From Haloplanus salinus (GTDB taxonomy: Archaea > Halobacteriota > Halobacteria > Halobacteriales > Haloferacaceae), in the NCBI RefSeq assembly GCF_003336245.1, contig NZ_QPHM01000001.1:2732113-2796112 (forward strand): a DNA stretch of 64,000 bases, in the 5' to 3' direction. The position numbers were made by a program, and so were the translations under genes. Under the pieces are notes generated by a model, which did no database searches, was not told the origin of the DNA, and saw only the letters and a program-made list of their open reading frames with translations. Of the stretch, positions 26,177 to 34,994 are shown piece by piece. The stretch's first letter is position 1. The number at the start of each line of letters is the position of its first letter.

Positions 26177-27775
26177 TCACTGGTCGCTTTGGTACTTGTT
26201 GCGCAGCACGATGGCGACGGAGTTCATGCTGAGCAGGACGATGAGCAACACGACGACGCCCGCGGGGACGGCCGCCTGGTAGAACGGTTCGCTGGCGAAG
26301 AGGCTCGCCCAGGCGTACACCTGCAGTGGCATCGCGCTCACTTTCGAGGAGAGGGCCGTCGGCAGGGAGAAGAGGACGTTCGGCGCGCCGATCATGATGA
26401 GCGGCGCCGTCTCGCCGATGGCACGACCGAGCGCCAGGATCGTCCCGGTCAGAATCCCGGGGAAGGCCCGGGGGAGAACGACGTTTTTGATCGTCTGCCA
26501 CCGCGTCGCGCCCATCCCGTAGGAGGCCTGTCGCATCTCGTTCGGGACGCTTCGGAGCGCCTCGCGGGCCGAGATGATCACGATGGGGAGGATGAGGAGC
26601 GCGAGCGTCGCCCCGCCGATGAGGACGGTCCCAGTGGGCTGGCCGAGATAGGTGACGAACACGCCCAGTCCGAGCAGCCCGTACACGACGGAGGGGACGC
26701 CGGCGAGGTTGGAGATGTTCACGTCGATGAAGCGGGTAAGGCGGTTGTCCGGCGCGTACTCCTCCAGGTACACCGCGGCGCCGACGCCGAGCGGGAACGA
26801 GAGGGCGGCGACGGTGACCATCAGGAGGATGGAGCCGCCGATGGCGGGGTAGAGCCCCGCGTCGGCCGCCGTCCCGCTGTGGGCGCTGGTGAGAAAGCCC
26901 CAGTCGAGCCACGACTGCGGCCCGGTAAAGCCGAAGGCGTCGGCGGCCGCGGCACCGACGAGGGCCCCGCCGAGAATCGTGGCCGCGAGGACGAGTCCCG
27001 ACCGAAGCTCCGGATTCCGACGCACGGCGCCGACGGCGTAGCCGCCGGTGGGAACCACGGCGACGGACAGCAACACCGTCGCGGGCACCGCGCCGACGGC
27101 CAGCAGCGGCCCGAGCACTTCGCCGGTGCCGACGGCGACGACGCCAGCCAGAATCGCGAGGAGGGTGCCCCGGCGCCCCGCCTCCGCGGCGGCGTAGCGG
27201 CCGACGACGAGCGCCACCGGCGCGCCGAGCGAGAGGGTGAGCATGACGCCGTCGGTGGGGTAGACGGGGAGGGCCTGTACGAGGCCGGGGACGAGGAGCA
27301 GCGACCCGACGAGGACCCCGCCGGCGCCGGCGAAGCGCGCGAGGAAGGGGAGCCGCCGGTCGAACCGCTCGATGGCCACGACGCCCGCGAGCGCGACGAC
27401 GAGCGCGAGGACGTAGCTGAACCACACCACCGGCGATACGATGTCGACGAAGATCATCGCCGCGCCGCCGCCGAACATCGTACCGACCGCGAGCAGGCCG
27501 ACGACGCTCGCGCCGAACCGGAACGAGGCCGCGTCGGCGCGCAGGAGGTAGCCCCCGACGACGAGCGTCGGGGTGACGAGCGTCAGGAAGAAGGTGAGAT
27601 GCCAGCCGGGGTCGGCGGTCAGCGGCCGGATGGCGTCGTTGGCGACGTAGATCAAAAGCACCGCCAGCGCCACGATGCCGAACAGCGTCGCCGCCAGCAG
27701 GAGATAGCGGAAGACGGTGCCGACGGTGCGGCTGACGTGACCGAAGTCCTCGATGACGTTCTCTCTCGTCGCCAT
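26177..27775 (-). CDS. pstA: Phosphate ABC transporter permease PstA, N-terminally extended
   Basis: The 532-residue product is much longer than the usual 280-300 residues. The C-terminal 280 residues are a standard PstA permease with the EAA-type loop REALRSVPNEMRQASYGMGATRWQTI and a final GVVVLLIVLLSMNS helix. The N-terminal 240 residues add about eight hydrophobic helices (for example LLLAATLFGIVALAVLLIY and LRADAASFRFGASVVGLLAV). The frame is continuous and membrane-like, so this is a true extension. Its role is unknown. It pairs with PstC to form the phosphate channel. Confidence 0.95.
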   Translation of the reverse strand: MATRENVIEDFGHVSRTVGTVFRYLLLAATLFGIVALAVLLIYVANDAIRPLTADPGWHLTFFLTLVTPTLVVGGYLLRADAASFRFGASVVGLLAVGTMFGGGAAMIFVDIVSPVVWFSYVLALVVALAGVVAIERFDRRLPFLARFAGAGGVLVGSLLLVPGLVQALPVYPTDGVMLTLSLGAPVALVVGRYAAAEAGRRGTLLAILAGVVAVGTGEVLGPLLAVGAVPATVLLSVAVVPTGGYAVGAVRRNPELRSGLVLAATILGGALVGAAAADAFGFTGPQSWLDWGFLTSAHSGTAADAGLYPAIGGSILLMVTVAALSFPLGVGAAVYLEEYAPDNRLTRFIDVNISNLAGVPSVVYGLLGLGVFVTYLGQPTGTVLIGGATLALLILPIVIISAREALRSVPNEMRQASYGMGATRWQTIKNVVLPRAFPGILTGTILALGRAIGETAPLIMIGAPNVLFSLPTALSSKVSAMPLQVYAWASLFASEPFYQAAVPAGVVVLLIVLLSMNSVAIVLRNKYQSDQ

Positions 27776-27776
27776 C

Positions 27777-28736
27777 TCAGTACTCCTCCCGGTACCGCTG
27801 TGCGACGAGGTCGCTGACGATGTTCATCACGAGCGTGATGACGAAAAGCGTGAGACCGATGGCGAAGAGGCTGCGGTAGGCGACGCCGCCGCCGGTGATG
27901 TCGCCGGTCAGGAGGTTCACCATGGCGGCGGTCATCGGGAGCGCCCCCTCCAGATACGCGGCCGGGTTCAGCGGGTTGAGGAGGTTGGCCTGTGAGCCCG
28001 CGGCGACGGTGACGGCCATCGTCTCGCCGATGGCTCGCGAGAGCGCGAGGATGAACGAGGAGAAGATGCCGGAGAGGGAGGCGGGGACGACGATACCGAC
28101 GGAGACGTCGAACTTCGTCGCGCCCATGCCGTAGCCGGCCTGCCGGAGCGAGTCGGGGACGGCCGACATCGCGTCCTCGCTGATCGAGGCGACCATCGGG
28201 ATGATCATGATGCCGACGACGATACTCGCCGAGAGCATGTTGAACGTGCCGAGTCCGGGGACGACCGTCCGGAACGCGGGGGTGATGTAGACGACTGCGA
28301 AGAAGCCGTAGACGACCGTCGGGACGCCGGCGAGCACTTCGAGCGCCGGCTTCAACACCTGTTGGGCGCGTGGGCTCGCGTACTCGCTGAGGTAGATGGC
28401 CGTCGCGACGCCGAGCGGCAGAGCGACGACGGCCGAGCCGACGGTGATGGCGAGCGTCGCCGACACCAGCGGCAGGACGCCGAACTGTTCGTTGTTGATG
28501 ATCCACTCGGTCCCGGTGAGGAAGTCGACGACCGAGGCGGTCGGCCCCTCGATGCCCATCAACGGCGCCGTGATAGTGAAGAACTTCGCCGCCTCCGTGG
28601 TCAACATCAGGATGATGCTGACGGTGGTGACGATGGACAGCACCGCACAGAGGAAGAAAAACGAGCGCGTCAGAAGTTCCTGTGGCGCGTTCTCCGTTCG
28701 ACGGGTGAGGTCCCGTCGTAGGTCGTCCGTACTCAT
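27777..28736 (-). CDS. pstC: Phosphate ABC transporter permease PstC
   Basis: This 319-residue permease has six or so spans. The conserved EAA loop is EDAMSAVPDSLRQAGYGMGATKFDV, preceded by a LPLGVATAIYLSEYASPRAQ segment typical of PstC. One base separates its stop from the pstA start, so the two are translationally linked. Upstream, between it and pstS, are two near-identical 14-bp direct repeats. Confidence 0.96.
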   Translation of the reverse strand: MSTDDLRRDLTRRTENAPQELLTRSFFFLCAVLSIVTTVSIILMLTTEAAKFFTITAPLMGIEGPTASVVDFLTGTEWIINNEQFGVLPLVSATLAITVGSAVVALPLGVATAIYLSEYASPRAQQVLKPALEVLAGVPTVVYGFFAVVYITPAFRTVVPGLGTFNMLSASIVVGIMIIPMVASISEDAMSAVPDSLRQAGYGMGATKFDVSVGIVVPASLSGIFSSFILALSRAIGETMAVTVAAGSQANLLNPLNPAAYLEGALPMTAAMVNLLTGDITGGGVAYRSLFAIGLTLFVITLVMNIVSDLVAQRYREEY

Positions 28737-28751
28737 CTAACGTGGGTCGGT

Positions 28752-28786
28752 TCTTCGCTCGGTGGAAAAAGCTCTTCGTTCGGTGG
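28752..28786. repeat. Two 14-bp direct repeats upstream of pstC
   Basis: TCTTCGCTCGGTGG (28752-28765) and TCTTCGTTCGGTGG (28773-28786) differ at one base and lie 21 bases apart, two DNA turns. They are in the pstS-pstC spacer. They could bind a protein to DNA or RNA and adjust expression of the permease genes relative to the abundant binding protein. Confidence 0.5.
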
Positions 28787-28845
28787 TATAAGCCACTGCC
28801 GATGGGTCGTGACACCCCGCCGACGAACGGCTCCGGGCATCCGTC

Positions 28846-29859
28846 TCAGCCCTGTGCGTTCTCGATGGCCGATTCGAGGGCGTCCATCGCGGCTTGCTGG
28901 TCCTCGTCGCTCAGGGGGACGTAGCCGACCTCGTCGGCGACGATGTCCTGACTGGTAGCGTTCTCGATCCAGTACCGGGCGAACTCGGCGACGTGTTCCT
29001 CGGCCAGCGCCTCCTGTTTGGCGTAGGTAAAGAGCGGCCGCGAGAGTGGCGTGTACTCGCCGGCCCGCGCCGTTTCGAGCGAGGGTTCGGTACAGCCGCT
29101 TCCGTCGTCGACGCTGAGCGCCTTCACTCGGTCCTGGTTCTGGGAGTAGTACGCGAAGCCGAGGTAGCCGATGGCGGTTTCGGAGCCTTCGACGCCCTGG
29201 ATGATCGTGCGGTCCTGCTCGGTGGCGGAGTAGTCCTGTCGGTGACCGGGGCCTTCCTCGCCGAGGATGGCCTCGATGAAGTAGTCGTACGTGCCGGAGG
29301 CGTCCGTCGGGCCGTAGAGTTCGAGTTCCCGATCCGGCCAGTCGGAGTTCACCTCGCTCCAGGTCTCCGGCGGTTCTTCGGCCGACCAGAGCTGCCGGAG
29401 TTCTTCGACGGTGATGCAGTCGACCCAGTCGGCCTCGTTGTTGACGACGACGGTCAGCGCGTCGGTGGCGACGGTCATCTCGACCGGCGTGACGTCGTTT
29501 TCCGAGCACGCGTCCTCCTCCTCGGGCTGGACGGGCCGCGAGGCGTTGTTGAAGTCCGTCCGGCCGGGACAGAAGTGGTTCGCGAAGCCGCCGCCCGAGC
29601 CGGTGGACTGGATGTTGATGTTGACCTCGGAGTGGTCCTCCCCGAATCGTTCGGCCATCGCCGTCGCGAGCGGGAACACGGTCGAACTGCCGGCGATGTC
29701 GATTGTGCCGGAGAGTTCGCCGTCCTCGCCGTTCTCGCTGTCGCCCCCACTCCCGCCACCGCTCTGCGTACAGCCGGCGAGTCCGACGGCGCCGACCGTT
29801 CCGGTCGCCGCGAGGAACTTTCGGCGCGACACGCGTCCGCTCGTGGATTCCTTCGTCAT
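28846..29859 (-). CDS. pstS: Phosphate-binding lipoprotein PstS
   Basis: This 337-residue extracellular binding protein feeds PstCAB. Its N-terminus has a Tat motif (SRRKFLAATG) and lipobox LAGC, followed by a Ser/Gly linker. The phosphate-binding landmarks are IDIAGSSTVFPLATAMAERF, STGSGGGFANHFCPGRTDFNNASRP and PTDASGTYDYF. ATG 29,859 is used; GTG 29,862 immediately precedes it. The promoter is inferred from TACTTAGG (minus strand, 29883-29890), about 28 bases upstream. It leads the pstSCAB run. Confidence 0.95.
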   Translation of the reverse strand: MTKESTSGRVSRRKFLAATGTVGAVGLAGCTQSGGGSGGDSENGEDGELSGTIDIAGSSTVFPLATAMAERFGEDHSEVNINIQSTGSGGGFANHFCPGRTDFNNASRPVQPEEEDACSENDVTPVEMTVATDALTVVVNNEADWVDCITVEELRQLWSAEEPPETWSEVNSDWPDRELELYGPTDASGTYDYFIEAILGEEGPGHRQDYSATEQDRTIIQGVEGSETAIGYLGFAYYSQNQDRVKALSVDDGSGCTEPSLETARAGEYTPLSRPLFTYAKQEALAEEHVAEFARYWIENATSQDIVADEVGYVPLSDEDQQAAMDALESAIENAQG

Positions 29860-29862
29860 CAC

Positions 29863-30183
29863 CGGATGGTGGTCGACTATAGCCTAAGTACTCTTCTATT
29901 GCAGCTATATAGAATTTGGTACGGGAATAGATAACGTGGGATTCGGGGTCGACCGAGCCGATGCGCGATCGAAACCGCCGACGAACGATCGGCTATTGAG
30001 CGATAGATAGGGCCTTTGGTCCCCTCTAAGCGCGTTTTCGAGCACGGTACGCTATCGCGTCGTCGCCGAACTGGTGTCAGTCCTGTCACTGGATCAATTC
30101 GTTCGGCGGCGTGTTTCCCGCACCCCCGGCAAAAGTATATAGATATGAATGGTTTTATCTCGGCGAGCCCGCACTCTCCGCGT
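29863..30183. promoter_or_regulatory. Divergent control region of pstS and the AbrB-PhoU gene
   Basis: This 320-base gene-free region holds both promoters. On the pstS side are the half-site GACTATAG (29874-29881), a TATA-like TACTTAGG on the minus strand, and an inverted repeat TTCTAT/ATAGAA (29894-29914, 9-base spacer). On the other side are AAGTATATAG (30133-30142) and GGTTTTATCT (30151-30160); the latter is about 29 bases before ATG 30,184 and fits a leaderless start. The middle is unremarkable. Confidence 0.6.
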
Positions 30184-31185
30184 ATGGTAGAGACCCGAAA
30201 GGTGCAGGTGACCGGTGGATCGACGTACACCGTGTCGATTCCGAAGGACTGGGCGACCGACAACGGCGTGTCGGCGGGCAGCGAGGTAGCCTTCTACCCC
30301 GAGGGCGACTCCCTCTTTCTGACGCCACGCACCGGCGACGAGCGGACGGAAGGCACGCTCGACATCGGCGAACTCGCCGGGGACGAACTCATCCGCGCCG
30401 TCATGACGATGTACGTCAGCGGGTTCGACATCATCTCGCTGGAGAGCGCGCGGATCGCGACCGACCAACGCCGGACCATCCGTCAGGCGACACAGAGCCT
30501 CGTCGGTCTCGAAGTGCTCGAAGAGACCCGCGACACGGTCGTTATTCGGGACCTGCTCGACTCCTCCGAACTCTCGATCAACAACGCCGTCACCCGGATG
30601 CGGCTGATCGCCCTCTCGATGCTCGAGGACGCGGTGACGGCGCTGATCGACCTCGACGAGGACCTTGCGCGCGACGTGATCCAGCGGGACGACGACGTGG
30701 ATCGTCTGTGGATGGTCGTCTCGCGCATCTTCCGCGCGACGCTTCGGAGCCCCCGGGCGGCGGAGGAGCTCGGCGTCTCCCGCGAGGTGTGTTTCGACTA
30801 CCAGTCCGCGGCCCGACAGCTCGAACGCGTCGCCGACCACGCCACGAAGATCGCCCACCTCTCGCTCAACTTCGACGAACCGCTCCCCGAGGAGGTGAAA
30901 GACGCGCTCGACGGTCTCCACGCCGACGCCGCGAACGTCATCGACGTCGCGATGGACGCCCTCTTTCTCGACGGGAGCGACGAGGCGACCCGCGAAGCGA
31001 ACGAGGCCCGCGAATCCGTCCAGGACATCGACAGCCACGCCCGGTCCATCGACGAACTGCTCCGCGACCTCGATCCGAGCCGGGCGCAACTGCTTGGCCT
31101 CGTCGTCGACTCCCTCTCCCGGAGCGCCGACTACGGCGGCAACATCGCCGAGACGGCGCTACAGAAGGCGGCGCCGACGCCGTAA
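30184..31185 (+). CDS. AbrB-PhoU fusion phosphate regulator
   Basis: The 333-residue protein begins with a SpoVT/AbrB-type swapped-hairpin DNA-binding domain (METRKVQVTGGSTYTVSIPKDWA, about 1-45). It is followed by two PhoU helical repeats with metal-binding motifs (VTRMRLIALSMLEDAV; AARQLERVADHATKIAHLSL; later SLSRSADYGGNIAETAL). Such archaeal fusions are thought to link phosphate state to transcription directly, unlike bacterial PhoU, which has no DNA-binding domain. It is transcribed divergently from pstS and is the best candidate here for binding the GACTATAG sites. Confidence 0.93.
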   Translation: MVETRKVQVTGGSTYTVSIPKDWATDNGVSAGSEVAFYPEGDSLFLTPRTGDERTEGTLDIGELAGDELIRAVMTMYVSGFDIISLESARIATDQRRTIRQATQSLVGLEVLEETRDTVVIRDLLDSSELSINNAVTRMRLIALSMLEDAVTALIDLDEDLARDVIQRDDDVDRLWMVVSRIFRATLRSPRAAEELGVSREVCFDYQSAARQLERVADHATKIAHLSLNFDEPLPEEVKDALDGLHADAANVIDVAMDALFLDGSDEATREANEARESVQDIDSHARSIDELLRDLDPSRAQLLGLVVDSLSRSADYGGNIAETALQKAAPTP

Positions 31186-31281
31186 CGATCCAACGACGAC
31201 CGCGTGATCCGGGTCGTCGTCTCCGGTTACCGGTGCGTCGCCGGCCCCCCGGCACGTACAACAACTCGTCCGAGAATACCC

Positions 31282-31656
31282 CTACTCGTCGACCAGCACC
31301 GCGTTGACCTGCCCGCTCTGTCCCGGGCGGGACGTGACGCGGGCACGCCCCTCGCTCGTGTCGAGAATCGCCCCCTTCGTGACGATGTTCCGGCGGGCGT
31401 AGTTGGTGTTCGATGGGTTGTCGACGACGTTCTCGATGTCGGCCTCGACCGTCTCGCCGTCGACGGCGACGTGGGCGACGTTCGTCGCGAGCGCCCGCGT
31501 CTTCGTCTCGTTGCCACGGGAGTCGACGGTCTGAAACCGGGGTTCGCCGACCGTCGTCTCGGCCGGCTGACGGCCCAGCTGGTATCGCTTCTTGTTTCGG
31601 AAGGGCCGGAGGCGGCCCCCAGTGCGCTTCCGCGTGGAGCGTCCCTGATCTTTCAT
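31282..31656 (-). CDS. rps8e: 30S ribosomal protein S8e
   Basis: This 124-residue archaeal/eukaryotic eS8 starts with the characteristic DQGRSTRKRTGGRLRPFRNKKRYQLGR and continues with NVVDNPSNTNYARRNIVTKGAI. It is a single-gene unit on the minus strand. Confidence 0.97.
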   Translation of the reverse strand: MKDQGRSTRKRTGGRLRPFRNKKRYQLGRQPAETTVGEPRFQTVDSRGNETKTRALATNVAHVAVDGETVEADIENVVDNPSNTNYARRNIVTKGAILDTSEGRARVTSRPGQSGQVNAVLVDE

Positions 31657-31750
31657 ACCGGTATCCAGTCCAAGCAGCTACTTGAATCGCTCGAAACGGG
31701 GAAGCGCGCACACGACAGGATTTAGTGGGCGGCCCGCCGGTCTGTGTGTC

Positions 31751-32206
31751 ATGAGCCTCGAGGCCGCCGTCGCCGCGCCCTTCCGGGACCGAGGGTGCGA
31801 ACGCCTCGGCGAGGGGGAGTTCGTGGTCGCGCTGTCGCTCGACCGCGACTGGTTCACGCCCGATCAGGCCAAGCGCCTCGTCGACGTGGCCGCCGGCCGG
31901 GGCCTGCTCTCCCGCGAGGACGACGCCCTCGTCGCCGCGTTCGACCCCGCGAGCGTCACCATCCCCGACGGCTTCGTCCCCGACGAGTCCGTCCTCCGCG
32001 AGCAGTCGACCTTCGAGCGCGTCCTCTCGGCGCTGACCGACGCCGGCGTCGAGAAGCAAGCTGCCGTCGCCGCGATCAACGAGCGACAGCGGGAACTCGG
32101 CGTCACCATCGAGGCCGCCGCCGTTCTCTACGCCCGCGGCCGGGGCGTCGCCGTCGCCGACGCCGCCGAGCGCGCGCTGACCGACCTCACCGACGACGAA
32201 CGGTGA
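31751..32206 (+). CDS. DUF2240 family protein
   Basis: This 151-residue protein follows the DUF2240 pattern: SLEAAVAAPFRDRGCERLGEGEFVVALSLDRDWFTPDQAKRLVDVA, then GLLSREDDALVAAFDPASVTIPDGFVPDES and a C-terminal helix pair. The family is archaeal; the N-terminal half resembles a winged-helix fold, so a nucleic-acid role is possible but unproven. ATG 31,751 is the family-like start; the frame is open upstream without similarity. Confidence 0.85.
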   Translation: MSLEAAVAAPFRDRGCERLGEGEFVVALSLDRDWFTPDQAKRLVDVAAGRGLLSREDDALVAAFDPASVTIPDGFVPDESVLREQSTFERVLSALTDAGVEKQAAVAAINERQRELGVTIEAAAVLYARGRGVAVADAAERALTDLTDDER

Positions 32207-32237
32207 GGTTGAAACCGCACCGCACTCTCTCATACGT

Positions 32238-32609
32238 ATGGTCACCCACGAACTGGACGACGGCGTGCGAATCGCGCAACTGCTCGCCTCCGACCTCGTC
32301 GGCTACGGAGACGGCCTCGCGGACGTGACGGTGACCGACGCCGACCCGGACGTCGAACCGACGCCGAACGGCGCCCGTGCCTACCGCGTCCACGCCGCCG
32401 ACCGACTCCTCGCGACGGTCTTCGTCCATCCGGAGCGCGCTCGGATCGAGTTCGAAGCGGGACAGGAGGCCGCCCTCGACGCCGCCCGTGAGGCCGGCCT
32501 CCGTGTCCGTCCCAAGGCGGTCGAGCCGCCACGAACGGTCGTCTTCGTCGAGAACGGCGCCGACGTGAAGCGCGCCCTCGGGGTCGCCGAGGCCGCAGCG
32601 AGCGCCTAA
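32238..32609 (+). CDS. Conserved hypothetical haloarchaeal protein
   Basis: This 123-residue acidic protein starts MVTHELDDGVRIAQLLASDLVGYGDGLADVTVTDADPDVEP. It has an alternating strand/helix pattern with FVHPERARIEFEAGQEAALDAAREAGLRVRPKAV. The strong Asp/Glu bias and a codon pattern like its neighbours support expression. No function is recognised. It follows DUF2240 by 31 bases and may be in the same operon. Its stop overlaps that of the converging HAD gene. Confidence 0.78.
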   Translation: MVTHELDDGVRIAQLLASDLVGYGDGLADVTVTDADPDVEPTPNGARAYRVHAADRLLATVFVHPERARIEFEAGQEAALDAAREAGLRVRPKAVEPPRTVVFVENGADVKRALGVAEAAASA

Positions 32610-33259
32610 CGCTCCGCGAGTACCCGCGGCAGCTCGGTGGCCAGGTCGTCGCGGTCGACGTGTGCGAACGCGTCGGGGTCGCGGGACGGGCCGCCGGGGT
32701 AACACACCTGTACCGCGTCGATGCCGGCGGCGACGGCGCCACCGACGTCCGCGGTCACGTCGTTGCCGACGAACACCGTCTCCGGCGCGTCGGTGTCGAG
32801 TTCGTCGAGCAACGACTCGAACGCCGCCGGTTCGGGCTTCCCGGCCGCGAGTTCCCCGGTCACGAGGGTAACGTCGAACGCGTCGACCCATCCCAGCGCG
32901 TCGAGTTTCGATCGCTGTGCGACGACCGGTCCGTTGGTCAGCAGGCCGAGTCGGTAGCGCTCGCGGAGGTCGGCCAACATCCGCTCGACGCCGGGCACCG
33001 GTTCGAGCGCCGCGTTCACCCGCTCGCGATACGCCGTCGCCACCGCGGCCGCGTCGACGTCGTGCCCTTCGAACAGCCGATCGAACACCGGCTCTCGGCT
33101 CCGAGCCGTCAGGTTCTCCGCGTGCGCCTGCAGGTACGCCTCCCGCGAACGCTGCGGGGCGTCGACGTCGCGGAGCGCCTCCGTCAAGAGCGCCGCTCGG
33201 TCGGTCCGCGTGACCGCGAGCGTGTCGTCGAGGTCGAACGCCACCGCGGCCGTATCCAT
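32606..33259 (-). CDS. HAD-superfamily phosphatase
   Basis: This 217-residue haloacid dehalogenase-like hydrolase has all four motifs: I AFDLDDTL (nucleophile and acid Asp), II LLTNG, III the Lys in GKPEPAAF, and IV VFVGNDVTAD. The helical cap between motifs I and II (about 20-90) is of the C1 type found in phosphoglycolate-type phosphatases. It probably dephosphorylates a small metabolite. ATG 33,259 is used because the family begins there; the frame extends upstream with shadow-like sequence only. Confidence 0.9.
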   Translation of the reverse strand: MDTAAVAFDLDDTLAVTRTDRAALLTEALRDVDAPQRSREAYLQAHAENLTARSREPVFDRLFEGHDVDAAAVATAYRERVNAALEPVPGVERMLADLRERYRLGLLTNGPVVAQRSKLDALGWVDAFDVTLVTGELAAGKPEPAAFESLLDELDTDAPETVFVGNDVTADVGGAVAAGIDAVQVCYPGGPSRDPDAFAHVDRDDLATELPRVLAER

Positions 33260-33370
33260 GCCCCCCGTAGTCGATCGACGAGTATGAGCGTGCCGCCTTC
33301 CGGCGGCAATCACCGGCTTCGCCCCGCGCCGAACGCGACGATATTTGTGCGTCGGCCGGGAGGTGAGAGT

Positions 33371-34606
33371 ATGACACTCGATCCGGTCCACGTCGAGGAG
33401 GTGGCGGACCTCGCGGGCCTGCTCGGTCGCCGCGTCGACGACGGCGACCACGACGACCTGGCGCGGACGGCGTTCGAGGAGTGGCTCGACCCCCTTCGGA
33501 TCGACGGGCGGACGGTGCTGGCTCCCCTCGGCGACCGCCGCCTCCGCGCCGTCGCCGTCGACGACGTCGCCCTCGTCGACGCCCCTTATCCGACCGTTCA
33601 CGGCCTCGACTCGGGGACGATCAACCCGACCACGTTCAAGAACGGTCTCGTCCTCGACGTGGCCCACGCGGCGATGGCCGCCGACCCCTCCGACCTGGAC
33701 CTCCACCGCGCTCGGAGTCTGGTGACGACGGTTCACGCCAACGACCCGACGCTCTCGCTCGGCACCGACTGGGTGCGCCGCGACGAGGGCTACTTCCGGC
33801 GGAAGATTCTGCACGCCCCGCGCGTCAACCGCTACGCCGAGGGCGTCGTCCACGCCCTCGCGCTCTATCTCGCCGAGAGCTCCCACGCGCTCGAACACGC
33901 GGACGCCGTCTCCGACTGCCTACTCCTCGACGGGCCGCTCTACCCGAAGGAACTCCTCAACTGGCAGGACCGGGACGCCGAACTCGGCGCGCTGACGACG
34001 GAAGCCAAACCCCAAGCCATCGTCGAGAACTACGTCCGCCTCGTCGAACGGATGCTGGACCGGGACGTTGCCCTCGCGGGCTTCGTCAAGAGCCCCTCCG
34101 CGAAGCTGATCACGCGCGCGCTCCGCGAGAAGGGCGTCGACGCGCCGTGGGTGGACGACACCGCCTTGTTCACCCGGCTGTTAGAACCCAGTGCGGGCGG
34201 CACGGAGGGCCACCGCCTCACCTTCACCAACTGGTTTCGCTCCCGCGGCGGCTCGGATCGGACCCTCGCGGCCGACGGCGACGCCCTCGGCGTCGACCGA
34301 CGGCGCGACCCCGATGACTACGAGGTGACCTTCTTCGTCGTCTACGACCCCCGCGAGGACCTGTGTTATCGGGTCGAAGCGCCGGCCGGCCTCACGCGTG
34401 ACGCCGACGCACGGGACCGGCTCACCCGGCAGATACTACGGGACGTGGCCGTCTCCCGCGGTCCGCCGACGGTCGTCGAGCGTGCGGACGCGCTCGCACG
34501 CATCGGCGTCGACGAGAAAACGGCACTCCGACGGAAGTTCGAGGAACGGCTGGACTCGGCGTTCGTCCGCACGTACGACGACGTGCGCTGGGACGCGGAG
34601 TTCTAG
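33371..34606 (+). CDS. nurA: NurA-domain DNA end-processing nuclease
   Basis: This 411-residue protein carries the NurA nuclease domain. It is recognised by HGLDSGTINPTTFKNGLVLDVAHAAM (acidic metal ligand in the first block), VSDCLLLDGPLYPKEL with a second acidic residue, and ALAGFVKSPSAKLITRALRE, a conserved late block. NurA acts with the HerA translocase to resect DNA double-strand breaks for homologous recombination. In many archaea nurA and herA are adjacent; here a HerA-like gene lies 9.5 kb downstream. Its TAG stop shares bases with the stop of the converging gene (CTAG). Confidence 0.88.
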   Translation: MTLDPVHVEEVADLAGLLGRRVDDGDHDDLARTAFEEWLDPLRIDGRTVLAPLGDRRLRAVAVDDVALVDAPYPTVHGLDSGTINPTTFKNGLVLDVAHAAMAADPSDLDLHRARSLVTTVHANDPTLSLGTDWVRRDEGYFRRKILHAPRVNRYAEGVVHALALYLAESSHALEHADAVSDCLLLDGPLYPKELLNWQDRDAELGALTTEAKPQAIVENYVRLVERMLDRDVALAGFVKSPSAKLITRALREKGVDAPWVDDTALFTRLLEPSAGGTEGHRLTFTNWFRSRGGSDRTLAADGDALGVDRRRDPDDYEVTFFVVYDPREDLCYRVEAPAGLTRDADARDRLTRQILRDVAVSRGPPTVVERADALARIGVDEKTALRRKFEERLDSAFVRTYDDVRWDAEF

Positions 34607-34941
34607 TCGATCGGCTCCGCCTTTTCTATCTCGACGGCGACCGTCGACTCCGGGACGCCGACGCGGGCGAACTGGGTTCGGAGATGCGCTTTCGCCGCCT
34701 CGATGGCCTGTTCGCGCGTGTCGAAGCCGCGAGGCATCGGTGACTCGAACGCGATTCGCTTCTCCTCGCCGTCGATCCGCGTGGTCGACCCGCCGCTCTC
34801 GACCTCGTAGAACTCGTCGCAGACCCACACGTAGGGGGCGTCCTCGTCGGGCGCACCCTGGAACGACGGCGCGCGCTCACCCCGTTCGTACACCGTCCCG
34901 GTGAGCGTCGTGTCGCCGCCCGTGCCACGGATCAGTAACAT
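34603..34941 (-). CDS. Conserved hypothetical haloarchaeal protein
   Basis: This 112-residue protein begins MLLIRGTGGDTTLTGTVYERG. It contains VWVCDEFYEVESGG and a helix (RGFDTREQAIEAAKAHLRTQFARVGV). The sequence is acidic and well formed, but no family with known function is recognised. It converges on nurA with a shared CTAG stop. Confidence 0.75.
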   Translation of the reverse strand: MLLIRGTGGDTTLTGTVYERGERAPSFQGAPDEDAPYVWVCDEFYEVESGGSTTRIDGEEKRIAFESPMPRGFDTREQAIEAAKAHLRTQFARVGVPESTVAVEIEKAEPID

Positions 34942-34994
34942 ACGTCGCCGCTACGGGCGCCCGACGTAAAAGGCGTCCGTGACCGACGCCGCCG

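Noticed and set aside
34603-34606. CTAG shared as stop for converging nurA and a hypothetical gene
   Set aside because: TAG is read on both strands of CTAG. It is economical packing; similar overlaps occur at 32606 and 55157, so it is not special.
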